From positions 18,497 to 82,496 of the forward strand of contig JBJMHZ010000017.1 of NCBI GenBank assembly GCA_045807125.1: 64,000 bases of DNA, written 5' to 3'. A program made the translations under genes and the position numbers. Shown in pieces: positions 32,128 through 40,432 of the stretch (position 1 is the stretch's first letter; each line of letters opens with the position of its first letter). The notes beneath the pieces were generated by a model that had not been told where the DNA came from, did not search any database, and was given only the letters and a program-made list of their open reading frames with translations. This DNA comes from JBJMHZ01 sp045807125 (lineage in GTDB: Bacteria > Actinomycetota > Actinomycetes > JAWWOL01).

Positions 32128-33621
32128 TCAGGCCGGTCCCACCAGGCCGGCCACGATCCGCGCCGACAGGACGACCAGCGGCAGGCCGCCGCCAGGGTGA
32201 GCCGACCCGCCGACCAGGAACAGGCCGGGCACCGGCGAGCGGTTGGCCGGTCGCAGGAAGGCGGCGGCGACGCCGTTCGACGACGTGCCGTAGATCGCCC
32301 CGCCGGGCGCCGCTGTCTCGCGCTCGAGGTCGGCCGGCGTCCTGATCTCGCGGAGCACGACGCGGTCGCGCACGTCGAGCCCGCGGGCGGCCATCGTGGC
32401 CAGCACCCGGTCGGCGTACGACTCCGCCAGCCCGGGCGCCGCCCAGTCGATCGCGCCGCCGTCGCCGGCCACGCCGTGGCGAGGCGCGTTGACCAGCACG
32501 AACCACGCCTCGTGCCCGTCGGGAGCGACCGAGGCATCGTGCGGGACGGTCACGTAGACGGTGGGGTCCGCCACGGGCCGGGCCGGTCGCCCGAAGACCG
32601 CGTCGAACTCGGCGTCGTAGTCGGGGGGGAACAGCACGCTGTGGTGCGCCGGCCGGTGGCGGCCGGCTCGCACGCCCAGCAGCAGCGCGAAGCCGGACAG
32701 CGACGGCGTCGCCCGGCGCAGCGCCCGCAGCGGAGCGGTGGTCGCCGCCACGCTGCCCGGCAGGAGGCGCCCGTAGAGGTGCGCGGCGTCGGCGTCGGAC
32801 ACCACGACGTCGGCCGGCAGCCGCGAGCCGTCGGCGAGGCGCACGCCGCCCACCCGGCCGCCGTCGACCACCACCCCGGTCACCTCGGCGCCGAGCAGCA
32901 CCCGGCTGCCGCGCTCGACGGCCCGGTCGAGCACCGCCTGCCCGAGCCGGTGCAGGCCGCCGTCGACGTACCACCCGCCGAAGGCCTGCTCGGCGTACGG
33001 GACGGTCACCAGCGCGGCCGGCGCGCGCCGCGGGTCGGACCCGGTGTAGGTGGCGTAGCGGTCGAGCAGCATGCGCAGCCGCGGATCGCGCAGCCGCCGC
33101 CGCCCGAGCGCGCGCAGCGTCCGCCACGGGGCGATCGCCCGCAGGTCGCCCAGCCGGTGCGCTTGGCGGGCGAGCGCCCGCCAGCCTTCGAGCGGCGAGC
33201 TCAGCACCGGCCCGTACGTGGCGGCCCACACCCTGGCGGCGTGGTCGAGCAGCCGCCGCCAGTCGGTGCCGCTGCCCGGCAGCAGGACGTCGTCGATCTC
33301 GGCGCAGAGCTGGTCGAGGTCGGCGGCGGTGCGCAGCTCGGTCCCGTCGGCGAACCGGTAGCGGGCGACGGGGTCCAGCCGCCGCAGCCGTACCGCGCCG
33401 GCCAGCGGGTCGCCGGTCGCCGCGAACAGCTCCTCGAGGACGAACGGCATGGTCACGAGCGAGGGCCCGGCGTCGAAGCGGAAGCCGTCGCGCTCGACCA
33501 GCGCCAGCTTGCCGCCGATCCGCTCGGCGCGCTCGCAGACGGTGACGTCGTGGCCGAGCGCGGCCAGCCGGGCGGCGGCGGCCAGGCCGCCGACGCCTGC
33601 GCCGATCACGACGACCCTCAC
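32128..33621 (-). CDS. CrtI-like carotenoid desaturase, second copy (CrtD-type candidate)
   Basis: 497 residues. FAD enzyme: VVVIGAGVGGLAAAARLA at the N-terminus, CERAERIGGK, FDAGPSLVTMP and the C-terminal GLFLVGGSAHPGGGLPLVVLSARI, the CrtI-family signature. It differs clearly from the copy at 11068-12579. Co-location with a CruF-like protein and a glycosyltransferase suggests C-3',4' desaturation of an acyclic end group, but C-4 oxidase and other desaturase roles are possible. GTG 33621 overlaps the glycosyltransferase stop by GTGA. Confidence 0.85.
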   Translation of the reverse strand: MRVVVIGAGVGGLAAAARLAALGHDVTVCERAERIGGKLALVERDGFRFDAGPSLVTMPFVLEELFAATGDPLAGAVRLRRLDPVARYRFADGTELRTAADLDQLCAEIDDVLLPGSGTDWRRLLDHAARVWAATYGPVLSSPLEGWRALARQAHRLGDLRAIAPWRTLRALGRRRLRDPRLRMLLDRYATYTGSDPRRAPAALVTVPYAEQAFGGWYVDGGLHRLGQAVLDRAVERGSRVLLGAEVTGVVVDGGRVGGVRLADGSRLPADVVVSDADAAHLYGRLLPGSVAATTAPLRALRRATPSLSGFALLLGVRAGRHRPAHHSVLFPPDYDAEFDAVFGRPARPVADPTVYVTVPHDASVAPDGHEAWFVLVNAPRHGVAGDGGAIDWAAPGLAESYADRVLATMAARGLDVRDRVVLREIRTPADLERETAAPGGAIYGTSSNGVAAAFLRPANRSPVPGLFLVGGSAHPGGGLPLVVLSARIVAGLVGPA

Positions 33622-34733
33622 CGCACCGGCCGGCCCTTCCAGCGCAGGGCGCCCGCTCGGCGCCGGGCGTGCGAGAGCCCGACCAGCCAGCAGAGGGCGA
33701 GCACGGACAGCGGGTGCGCGAGCGGGTCCGGCCAGGCTCGGCCACCGGTCCGCCGGGCGGCGACGACCCGTCCGGCCACGCCGGCGGCGTAGCCGGCCAG
33801 CCCCACCCGACTGCCACGCAGCGCGGCGGCGGCGGGGACGACGTAGGCCAGGGCGAGCAGCGCGCACGCGCCGGCCGCGGCCGGCGGGGGCCCGAGCGCC
33901 GACCACAACGACTTGGCGTAGCCGTCGACGAGCTCGCCGCCGGACCCGTACATCCGGCACTCCGCCAGATCGGTCCCGTCGGCGACCGCGCCCCTGCCGC
34001 CTGTCCGCTTGACCGCCCGCAGCAGCGCGATGTCGTCGAGCACCTCGCCGCGGACGGCGGCGTGGCCGCCGCACCGGTCGTACGCGGCCCTCGTCATCGC
34101 CAACAGCTGCCCGTTGGCGGCGGCCAGCGACGGCCGGGGCGAGCGCTCCGCGAGCCGCACCGGCAGCAGCGTGAGCCACGACCACTGCAGCAGCGGCTGC
34201 ACCAGCCGGGGGAGCGGCCCGTCAGCGAGCTGGCGCGGGTAGGGCGAGACGAGGTCCAGCCGGTGGGCGTCGAGCATGGCGGCGGTGGCCGCCAGGGCGT
34301 CGGGTGCGAGGACGACGTCGGCATCGACGAAGACGAGCACCTCACCGGTGGCGAGCGTGGCGAGGCGGGCGCACGCCCACGGCTTGCCGAGCCAGCCGGG
34401 CGGTGGCTCGCCGGCGCCCGCGAAGAGCCGCAGCCGCGGGTCGTCGCCGCCCGCCAGCCGTGCCTCGTCGGCGGTCGCGTCGACCGAGCCGTCGTCGACG
34501 ACGACGATCTCGAGGTGCGGGACGCCCCGCTGCGCGAGCAGCGAGGCGACGCACCGGCCGATGCTGCCCTGCTCGTCGCGGGCCGGCACGAGGGCCGAGA
34601 CCCGGCGGGCGCACCGCGGCGCCTGCGCCGGCGGCCGGCGCAGCAGTCGCGCGTTGGCCATCGCGTGCGCGGTGCCCGCCGCGGCCAGGGCGCTCCCGGC
34701 CGCGACCACGGCCGCGCTCAGCCTCGGCGCCAC
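33618..34733 (-). CDS. Family 2 glycosyltransferase of the carotenoid block
   Basis: 371 residues. A GT-A domain starts with SALVPARDEQGSIGRCVASLLAQ, then VVVDDGSVDAT, the DxD-type LVFVDADVVLAP and a GEVLDDIALLRAVKR acceptor motif. Hydrophobic segments lie at the N-terminus and in the last ~100 residues. The arrangement is that of membrane glycosyltransferases found with cruF and crtD genes (CruG-type), which add a sugar or fatty-acyl-sugar to hydroxylated carotenoids. GTG 34733 overlaps the end of the CruF-like gene by 16 bp. Assignment to carotenoid glycosylation rests on context. Confidence 0.8.
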   Translation of the reverse strand: MAPRLSAAVVAAGSALAAAGTAHAMANARLLRRPPAQAPRCARRVSALVPARDEQGSIGRCVASLLAQRGVPHLEIVVVDDGSVDATADEARLAGGDDPRLRLFAGAGEPPPGWLGKPWACARLATLATGEVLVFVDADVVLAPDALAATAAMLDAHRLDLVSPYPRQLADGPLPRLVQPLLQWSWLTLLPVRLAERSPRPSLAAANGQLLAMTRAAYDRCGGHAAVRGEVLDDIALLRAVKRTGGRGAVADGTDLAECRMYGSGGELVDGYAKSLWSALGPPPAAAGACALLALAYVVPAAAALRGSRVGLAGYAAGVAGRVVAARRTGGRAWPDPLAHPLSVLALCWLVGLSHARRRAGALRWKGRPVR

Positions 34734-35518
34734 AGCGACCAGCCGAGCGGCAGCGCCACCAGCCCCATGGCGAGCCCGCCTGCCACCGCTACCGCCGGCA
34801 GGTGGAAGAACGCGACGTCGGCCAGCACGGAGGACGCGCACGTCCACAGGTAGAGCCCGTGCGGCACGCCGTCCCGTCCGGTCAGGCCGCGCGGGACGGC
34901 GCCGTCCAGGACGAGCATCAGCAGCACCGAGACGGCCAGCCAGCCCGCGTAGTTGGTGAGCGGCACCGTGCCGACGCCCGGCAGGGTGGCGCCGACGCCG
35001 GACCAGGCCCAGTGCCCGGCAGCCACCATCTGCGGGTCGAGGAAGACGTCCCACGAGGCGAGCGCCCACCCGGCGACGAGCGGGATCGCCCACCGCCGGC
35101 CGCCGGCGAGCCGGCGACCAGCGAGCAGCGCGGGCCACGCCATCATCGCCCAGGCCAGCCCGATCACCACCGGCACGCCGAGCGGATGCGGGCCGAGGCC
35201 CGTGCCGTACGCGTAGGTGCCGAACGGCCACCCGGTGCGCACGCCGGCGACCTCGACGGCGTACCCGCCCCCGGCGGCCAGCGTGACGAGCGCCGCGGCG
35301 GCCCGCGGGCCGCGGGTGGCGGCGGCGTGGGTCACCGAGGCGAGGAAGAACGTCACGACGGTCGCCACCGTCAGCGCGTCGCGCGGCCGGCCCAGCGCCA
35401 CCAGCGGGTAGGCCACCTGCATCGCGACGGTCGCCGCGGCCAGGCCCAGCGCGGGCGCCGTTGCCGGCGTCAGTGCGCGGGCGGGCCTCGCGCGCGGGGG
35501 AGAGACGACGGCCGGCAT
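34718..35518 (-). CDS. Carotenoid biosynthesis membrane protein, CruF-like (1',2'-hydratase candidate)
   Basis: 266 residues with about seven membrane helices. The DUF422/CruF pattern is visible: GYAVEVAGVRTGWPFGTYAYG, IPLVAGWALASWDVFLDPQMV, WSGVGATLPGVGTVPLTNYAGW. CruF hydrates the psi-end double bond of gamma- or monocyclic carotenoids, giving a 1'-hydroxyl that a glycosyltransferase can use. ATG 35518 is supported by domain boundaries; the ribosome site is weak. It is the first gene of the coupled CruF-like/glycosyltransferase/CrtI-like unit. Confidence 0.83.
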   Translation of the reverse strand: MPAVVSPPRARPARALTPATAPALGLAAATVAMQVAYPLVALGRPRDALTVATVVTFFLASVTHAAATRGPRAAAALVTLAAGGGYAVEVAGVRTGWPFGTYAYGTGLGPHPLGVPVVIGLAWAMMAWPALLAGRRLAGGRRWAIPLVAGWALASWDVFLDPQMVAAGHWAWSGVGATLPGVGTVPLTNYAGWLAVSVLLMLVLDGAVPRGLTGRDGVPHGLYLWTCASSVLADVAFFHLPAVAVAGGLAMGLVALPLGWSLWRRG

Positions 35519-35601
35519 GCCTGCCAGCGTAGGAGCGGCGGGCGGCAGCTGCCCGGCGAGCGGCCGCGACCGACCCGCGATGAGGCCCGGCCGGGGGGGG
35601 G

Positions 35602-37185
35602 TCAGCGCTGCCTGAACCGGCGGGCGCGGCGGGCCCGGCCGGCACTGCGGTCGGCGAGCAGCACGCCGGCGGCCGAGCGCCCGCTCGCGCCGAACACGCT
35701 GCCGCCCGGGTGCGTCGAGGCCCCGCAGAGGTACAGCCCGCGCACCGGCCCGCGGTAGCCGGCCCACTCCGGCACGGGCCGCAGGGCGAACATCGCGTCG
35801 AGCCCCATCTCGACGTGCATGACGTTGCCGCGCAGCAGGCCGAGCTCGCGCTCGAGGTCGAGCGGGGTCTGCACGTGCATCCGCTCGACGCTGCCGGCGA
35901 AGCCGGGCGCGAGCGCGTCCACCGCCATCACCAGCTTGGTGGCCTCCCGCTCGCCGATCTCGTCCCAGCTCGCGCCGTCGGCCAGCTCGTACGGGTGCCA
36001 CTGGCCCCACACGGTGACGTTGTGCCTGCCGGGCGGCGCGATGGTCGGGTCGATCGACGAGAAGGACATCGCGAGGGCGGCCGGCGCGCGCGGCGGGTGG
36101 CCGGCGACGAAGTGGCCGTGCGCCTCGCGCAGCTGCCGCCGCGAGCCGGCGAGCAGCTGCAGGCCGCGCCAGGCCGAGCCGTCCGGCGGCGCCGACGGGT
36201 ACGGCGGCAGCGCCGTCGTCCCGAGCCGCACCACCATGCCGATCCCGTTGCCCACCCGTACCCGTCGCCGCGCGCGAGAGAGCAGGTCGTCGTCGCCCAG
36301 CAGGGCGACCGTGGTCAGCACGTGGCAGCCGGCGAGCACGGCCCGCGCCGGCACGTGGTCGCCGGACGCGGTCGTCACGCCGGTGACCTCGCCGCGGTAG
36401 GTCGTGATGCGGCTGGCGCCGTCCCCCAGCCGCAGCGCCCCGCCGTACGACGCGAGCCGCGCGGCGAGCGCCTTCGCCAGCGCGCCACTGCCGCCGATCG
36501 GCCGCCCTGGCGGGCAGTCGTGCAGCACCGCGTTCCAGCCGACGAGGTCGGCGGTCGCCACCTCGTGCGTCGGCGGCCCGGACTGCGCGCCCAGCCAGGC
36601 GAGCGCGGTCTTCAGCCGCTCGTCGCCGAAGTGCGCATCGAGCAGCGCATCGGCCGGCTGGAGGAACTGCCGGGCCAGCTCGGCGCCCGGCAGGCCGGAG
36701 CCCTTGCCGACGCCCCAGAGCCGACGCCCCAGGTTGCGCCCGGTGGGCGGCTCCTGGAAGGCGGCGAGGATGCGGTGGTTGCGCGCGCCCCAGTCCAGCA
36801 CGAACGCCTCGTACGCGTCGGCGTCGCGCTGCCCGCACGCCGCCTCGATCGAGGCGCAGGTGCGCGCGAGGTCGACGGAGAAGGTGATGGCGACCTGCCC
36901 GCCGTCGCCGGTGGCGAAGGGCGCGAACGCCCACGGGTCGCAGTCGACGTAGGCGAGGCCGGCCTCGGCGAGCCGCAGGTCCTCGACGATGCCGGTGTGG
37001 CGCACCATGATGTGCGCGCTCGACCCGCGGTCGACGAGGTAGCCGGGGAAGCGCTCGACGGTCGACACCGCACCGCCGGCGACCGTGTCGCGCTCGACCA
37101 CCTCGACGTCGAGCCCGGCACGGGCGAGGTAGCAGGCGGCGACGAGGGCGTTGTGCCCGGCACCCACCACGACGACGTCCCGCAC
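35602..37185 (-). CDS. CrtO-like FAD-dependent carotenoid oxidoreductase
   Basis: 527 residues. Rossmann VVVVGAGHNALVAACYLARAG, ERDTVAGGAVSTVERFPGY, and the C-terminal GLYLCGASTHPGGSVFGASGRSAAG. This is the CrtO/all-trans-retinol-saturase-like branch of the CrtI superfamily that includes beta-carotene 4-ketolase CrtO. It would introduce a keto group on a ring. Without structural residues known to separate ketolase from desaturase, function is inferred from branch and context. GTG 37185 starts at the Rossmann motif. It lies 83 bp upstream of the CruF-like gene in the same direction. A run of nine G (35593-35601) directly precedes the stop on the plus strand. Confidence 0.8.
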   Translation of the reverse strand: MRDVVVVGAGHNALVAACYLARAGLDVEVVERDTVAGGAVSTVERFPGYLVDRGSSAHIMVRHTGIVEDLRLAEAGLAYVDCDPWAFAPFATGDGGQVAITFSVDLARTCASIEAACGQRDADAYEAFVLDWGARNHRILAAFQEPPTGRNLGRRLWGVGKGSGLPGAELARQFLQPADALLDAHFGDERLKTALAWLGAQSGPPTHEVATADLVGWNAVLHDCPPGRPIGGSGALAKALAARLASYGGALRLGDGASRITTYRGEVTGVTTASGDHVPARAVLAGCHVLTTVALLGDDDLLSRARRRVRVGNGIGMVVRLGTTALPPYPSAPPDGSAWRGLQLLAGSRRQLREAHGHFVAGHPPRAPAALAMSFSSIDPTIAPPGRHNVTVWGQWHPYELADGASWDEIGEREATKLVMAVDALAPGFAGSVERMHVQTPLDLERELGLLRGNVMHVEMGLDAMFALRPVPEWAGYRGPVRGLYLCGASTHPGGSVFGASGRSAAGVLLADRSAGRARRARRFRQR

Positions 37186-37294
37186 CCGTGCAGCCTACGG
37201 GCGGCTCGAGGCCGGCGCAGCGTCCAGCGAGGCTCGACCGGGCGGCGGCACACTGCGGGGCGAAAGCGGCAGATGGCGATGAGGAGGCGAGATC

Positions 37295-37954
37295 ATGGGC
37301 AGCGGTCGGAGAATCGGCGGCGCGCTCGTCGCGATGGCGGCGGCGCTGCTGCTGGCGAGCCCTGCGCACGCGGGCAACATCTGGGTCATCAAGACGGCGC
37401 CGAGCCCGTCCAACGGGCAACCGGTCACCGGCGGCGGCAGCTGGATCGTCAACAAGCCCAGCGGCTACTACATCGGCCGCGCGATGGTCGGCACCCGCTT
37501 CGACGTCGTGACGACGACATCGGCCAACTGGCACTACGGCCGGGCCATCGACACGGTGAACATGTGCGGCTGGGTGATGCCGGGATCGATGAACTACCAG
37601 GCGGGCAGCCAGGCCGACTCGTGCTCGGCGACGTCCGGCGTCGTCGTCGACATGGCGCACCGGCTCTACATCGGCAAGGACTTCAACGCGCCGGCGCATG
37701 CGACCGGCGACGGCACGTCCGTACCGGCCGGGTCGTGCGCCTTCTACTACAACTACTTCTACGGCAGCAACTTCTCGACGGGCGGCGGCCACTGGAGCAA
37801 CTACGCGGGCAGCACCTCGGCCGGTTACGTGCTCTACCGGTTCACCACGCGCGACGGCGGCGCGCGGGTCGTCCGCGATCCCAACCTGGGCTGGGGATTC
37901 GTCTCGTCGTCCTGCGTCGGCACGACCTCGACCGTCTACAACGACAACGACTGA
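37295..37954 (+). CDS. Secreted protein of unknown function
   Basis: 219 residues. A clear signal peptide (GGALVAMAAALLLASPAHA, cleavage before GNIW) precedes a mature part rich in Gly, Ser, Tyr and Asn. The mature part has at least four cysteines (NMCGWVMPG, DSCSATSG, GSCAFYYN, SSCVGTT) that could form two disulfides. No family recognised. GGAGGCGAG precedes ATG 37295. The last 19 bases overlap the 3' end of the convergent CrtA-like gene. Low helix content and the aromatic-rich composition suggest a beta-rich surface or spore-coat-like protein; that is a guess. Confidence 0.8.
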   Translation: MGSGRRIGGALVAMAAALLLASPAHAGNIWVIKTAPSPSNGQPVTGGGSWIVNKPSGYYIGRAMVGTRFDVVTTTSANWHYGRAIDTVNMCGWVMPGSMNYQAGSQADSCSATSGVVVDMAHRLYIGKDFNAPAHATGDGTSVPAGSCAFYYNYFYGSNFSTGGGHWSNYAGSTSAGYVLYRFTTRDGGARVVRDPNLGWGFVSSSCVGTTSTVYNDND

Positions 37955-38661
37955 CCCAGCGCCCGTCCGCGGTACGTGCCGGTCGCGTCGGTGACCGCGA
38001 ACCGCGCGAAGAGCTCCTCGGCGTACCATCGCTCGGCACCCGTGCGGCGCACGACGCCGACGTGCGCGGCGGTGCCGTAGGCGAACGCACGCAGCGCGGC
38101 GTCCGACTCCCACACGGAGAACGTGCCCTGCAGGCCGATCGGCGCCTCGCCGATGCCGAGCGACAGCGCAAGGCCGGGCGCCGCCCGCAGGTCGTGCACC
38201 ACCGGCGGGGTCGCCCGCCAGAACGCGACCGCCCGGGCGGGCGCCAGCCGCGCGCGGGTGATCGCCGCGACCGGCCCGTCCGGCGCGGCGGCCCGCCGCG
38301 CGACCGCGCCGCCGAACGGCTCCGCGCCCGACCAGCGCCCGCGCGAGGCCAGTGGCAGCAGCGTCACGCGCAACCGCTCGTCGGCCAGCGCGCCCCAGCG
38401 GCGCGCCACGGCTGACGACTCGAACGCCGCGGCCGCGTCGTACCTCGACCAGCAGGCGAGCGCGGCCCAGTGCCGGACGTCGGCGTCGAGCGGCGTGAAC
38501 GTGCGCCCAGAGCCCGTGCCGAGCAGCTTCGCGAACGCCACGCCGGGAGCCCGGCGCAGCCGCCCGCGGTCGAGCGCCATCCGCCCGAGCGCCGCGCCGA
38601 CGCGGCGCAGCGGCACGCCCCACACGTGCAGCGTGACGACGGCGGGGCCGGCGGTCGTCAC
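37936..38661 (-). CDS. CrtA-like (spheroidene monooxygenase-family) protein
   Basis: 241 residues matching the heme-type CrtA family: VVTLHVWGVPLRRVGAALGRMALDR, a central HWAALACWSRYDAAAAFESS, the FSVWESDAALRAFAY block, HVGVVRRTGAERWYAEELFARFAV near the C-terminus. CrtA oxygenates C-2 of acyclic carotenoids. In a strain that also has a CrtO-like enzyme the substrate is uncertain. GTG 38661 overlaps the sppA stop by GTGA, so it is expressed with the protease rather than with other carotenoid genes. Confidence 0.82.
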   Translation of the reverse strand: MTTAGPAVVTLHVWGVPLRRVGAALGRMALDRGRLRRAPGVAFAKLLGTGSGRTFTPLDADVRHWAALACWSRYDAAAAFESSAVARRWGALADERLRVTLLPLASRGRWSGAEPFGGAVARRAAAPDGPVAAITRARLAPARAVAFWRATPPVVHDLRAAPGLALSLGIGEAPIGLQGTFSVWESDAALRAFAYGTAAHVGVVRRTGAERWYAEELFARFAVTDATGTYRGRALGQSLSL

Positions 38662-40367
38662 TCGAGGATCGGCAGGAACGGCATCGACAGTGCCCCGCCG
38701 GCCGGCAGGCCCAGGTGGGCGGCGAGCCCGGCGAGCGGCTCCCACGCGGGCAGGCCGGCGCTGGCCGCCGCCGGGTCCTCGCTGGACGCGGCCGGCCGCA
38801 CCCGTGCGAGCGGCGAGATCTTGGGGAACTCGCGGACCGTCCCGCGGCCGGTCGCCAAGCGGGCCCGGTCGCGCGCTGCGTCGATGGCGAGGTCGAGCCC
38901 GCCGAGCCGGTCGACCAGGCCGCGCTCCAGCGCATCGGCACCGCTCCACACCCGGCCCTGCGCCACCTCGTGCACGGCCGACGACGACATCCGGCGGCCC
39001 TCTCCGACCTTGGCGACGAAGTCGTCGTACACCGCGTCCAGGTAGCGTTGGATCCGCTCCCACTCGCCCTCGGCGAACGGCCGCCTGGTCGAGAACATCA
39101 ACGCCCGCTCGGCCGCCGTCACGGTCTCGACGGTGACGCCGAGGCGGTCCAGCAGCTCGCGGATCACCGGCTTGCCGCCGAAGACGCCGATCGATCCGGT
39201 CAGCGTCCCCGGGTGGGCGACGATCTCGTCCGCGCCGCAGGAGACGTAGTAGCCGCCCGACCCGGCGACGTCGCCCATCGACACGACCACCGGCTTGCCG
39301 GCCTGGCGGGCGAGGCGGACGCTGCGCCAGATCACGTCGGAGGCGACCGCCGAGCCGCCCGGGCTGTCGACGCGCAGCACGATGGCGCGCACCGCGTCGT
39401 CCTCGGTGGCCGCGCGCAGCGCCGCGCTCACGGTGTCCGAGCCGATGCTGTCGCCGGTGAGCGGGCTGCGCCCGCTGCGGCCGATGCGGATCGGCCCGAC
39501 CGCGTGCACGAGCGCGACGACCGGCTCGCCGCGCCTGCGCACCCGGTCGATCGGCCCCGGCCGCGCCGCCTGCCTGCGGTAGCGCTCGGCGAAGAGCAGC
39601 CGCACGGCATCGGCACCGCCCGGCCCGCCGGCCCGCTCGCGCGCCCTCGCGTGGACCTCGTCGCGGTAGCCGAGCCGGTCGACGAGGCCGCGCTCGCGAG
39701 CCTCCTCGGCCAGCAGGGGACCGGCGTCGATCGCCGCCTGGACGTCGCGCGGGTCGAGGCGGCGCGCGGCGGCGATGCCGGCGACGAGCTGCTCCTGCGC
39801 GGACTCGACCAGCCGCGTGGTCGCCTCGCGGTGCTCGGGCGTGAAGGCGGCGTGGGTGAGCGCGTTGGGCGCGTTCTTGTACTCGTACCGCTTGCCGACC
39901 TCGACCCGTACGCCGGCCTTGGCGAGCGCGTCGTGCAGGAAGGTCACGTCGGCGCCCACGCCGATGAGCCCCACCGACCCCGACGGCAGCAACCAGACCT
40001 CGTCGCACGCGGTGGACACGTAGTACGGCACGTTGCCCGGGCCGAACTCGTTGAACGCGTCCGACCACGCGATCGCCCACTTGCCGGCCGCGCGGAACCG
40101 CTCGACCGCGTCGCGCAGCTCCTGCGCCGTGCCGAGGCCCATGCGGCGGCCGCCGAGGCGCACGAGCAGCCCACGCACGTGGGCGTCGTCGGCGGCGAGC
40201 CGCAGCGCCTCCAGCACGTGCGGCAGGACGGCGCGGCGGCGGGCGCCGATCTTGCCGATCGGGTCGGCGGGCGAGCGCTCGAGGATGCCCTCGGTGAGGT
40301 CGAGCTCGAGGACGATGGGCGCGCGGCGGCGCATCAGCGATGCGGCGGCTGGCAACGACGGCGACAT
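38658..40367 (-). CDS. sppA: Signal peptide peptidase SppA, long (two-domain) form
   Basis: 569 residues. The Ser/Lys dyad is split between the halves: K164 in GKRYEYKNAPNAL and S370 in GDVAGSGGYYVSCGAD. The intervening GSVGLIGVGADV and PGTLTGSIGVFGGK oligomerisation blocks are present, as in the 67-kDa type protease. It degrades signal peptides left in the membrane. A short hydrophobic N-terminus (LPAAASLMRRR) is weak for a membrane anchor, so membrane attachment may be peripheral. ATG 40367; alternative starts lie 19 codons upstream. Divergent from corA. Confidence 0.92.
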   Translation of the reverse strand: MSPSLPAAASLMRRRAPIVLELDLTEGILERSPADPIGKIGARRRAVLPHVLEALRLAADDAHVRGLLVRLGGRRMGLGTAQELRDAVERFRAAGKWAIAWSDAFNEFGPGNVPYYVSTACDEVWLLPSGSVGLIGVGADVTFLHDALAKAGVRVEVGKRYEYKNAPNALTHAAFTPEHREATTRLVESAQEQLVAGIAAARRLDPRDVQAAIDAGPLLAEEARERGLVDRLGYRDEVHARARERAGGPGGADAVRLLFAERYRRQAARPGPIDRVRRRGEPVVALVHAVGPIRIGRSGRSPLTGDSIGSDTVSAALRAATEDDAVRAIVLRVDSPGGSAVASDVIWRSVRLARQAGKPVVVSMGDVAGSGGYYVSCGADEIVAHPGTLTGSIGVFGGKPVIRELLDRLGVTVETVTAAERALMFSTRRPFAEGEWERIQRYLDAVYDDFVAKVGEGRRMSSSAVHEVAQGRVWSGADALERGLVDRLGGLDLAIDAARDRARLATGRGTVREFPKISPLARVRPAASSEDPAAASAGLPAWEPLAGLAAHLGLPAGGALSMPFLPILE

Positions 40368-40432
40368 GAGCAGCACGCTATCCGCTGCGCCGATCCGTCG
40401 CAGACCGGGAGCCTGGTGCCACACTGGACCCC

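Noticed and set aside
35593..35601. Run of nine G residues as a phase-variation tract for the CrtO-like gene
   Set aside because: It lies just outside the stop codon, so slippage would not alter the protein; could also be a sequencing-sensitive homopolymer.
34718..38941. 1407-codon minus-strand frame spanning several genes
   Set aside because: Only its last 266 codons match a family (CruF-like); the rest is out-of-frame reading of CrtO-like, secreted and CrtA-like genes.
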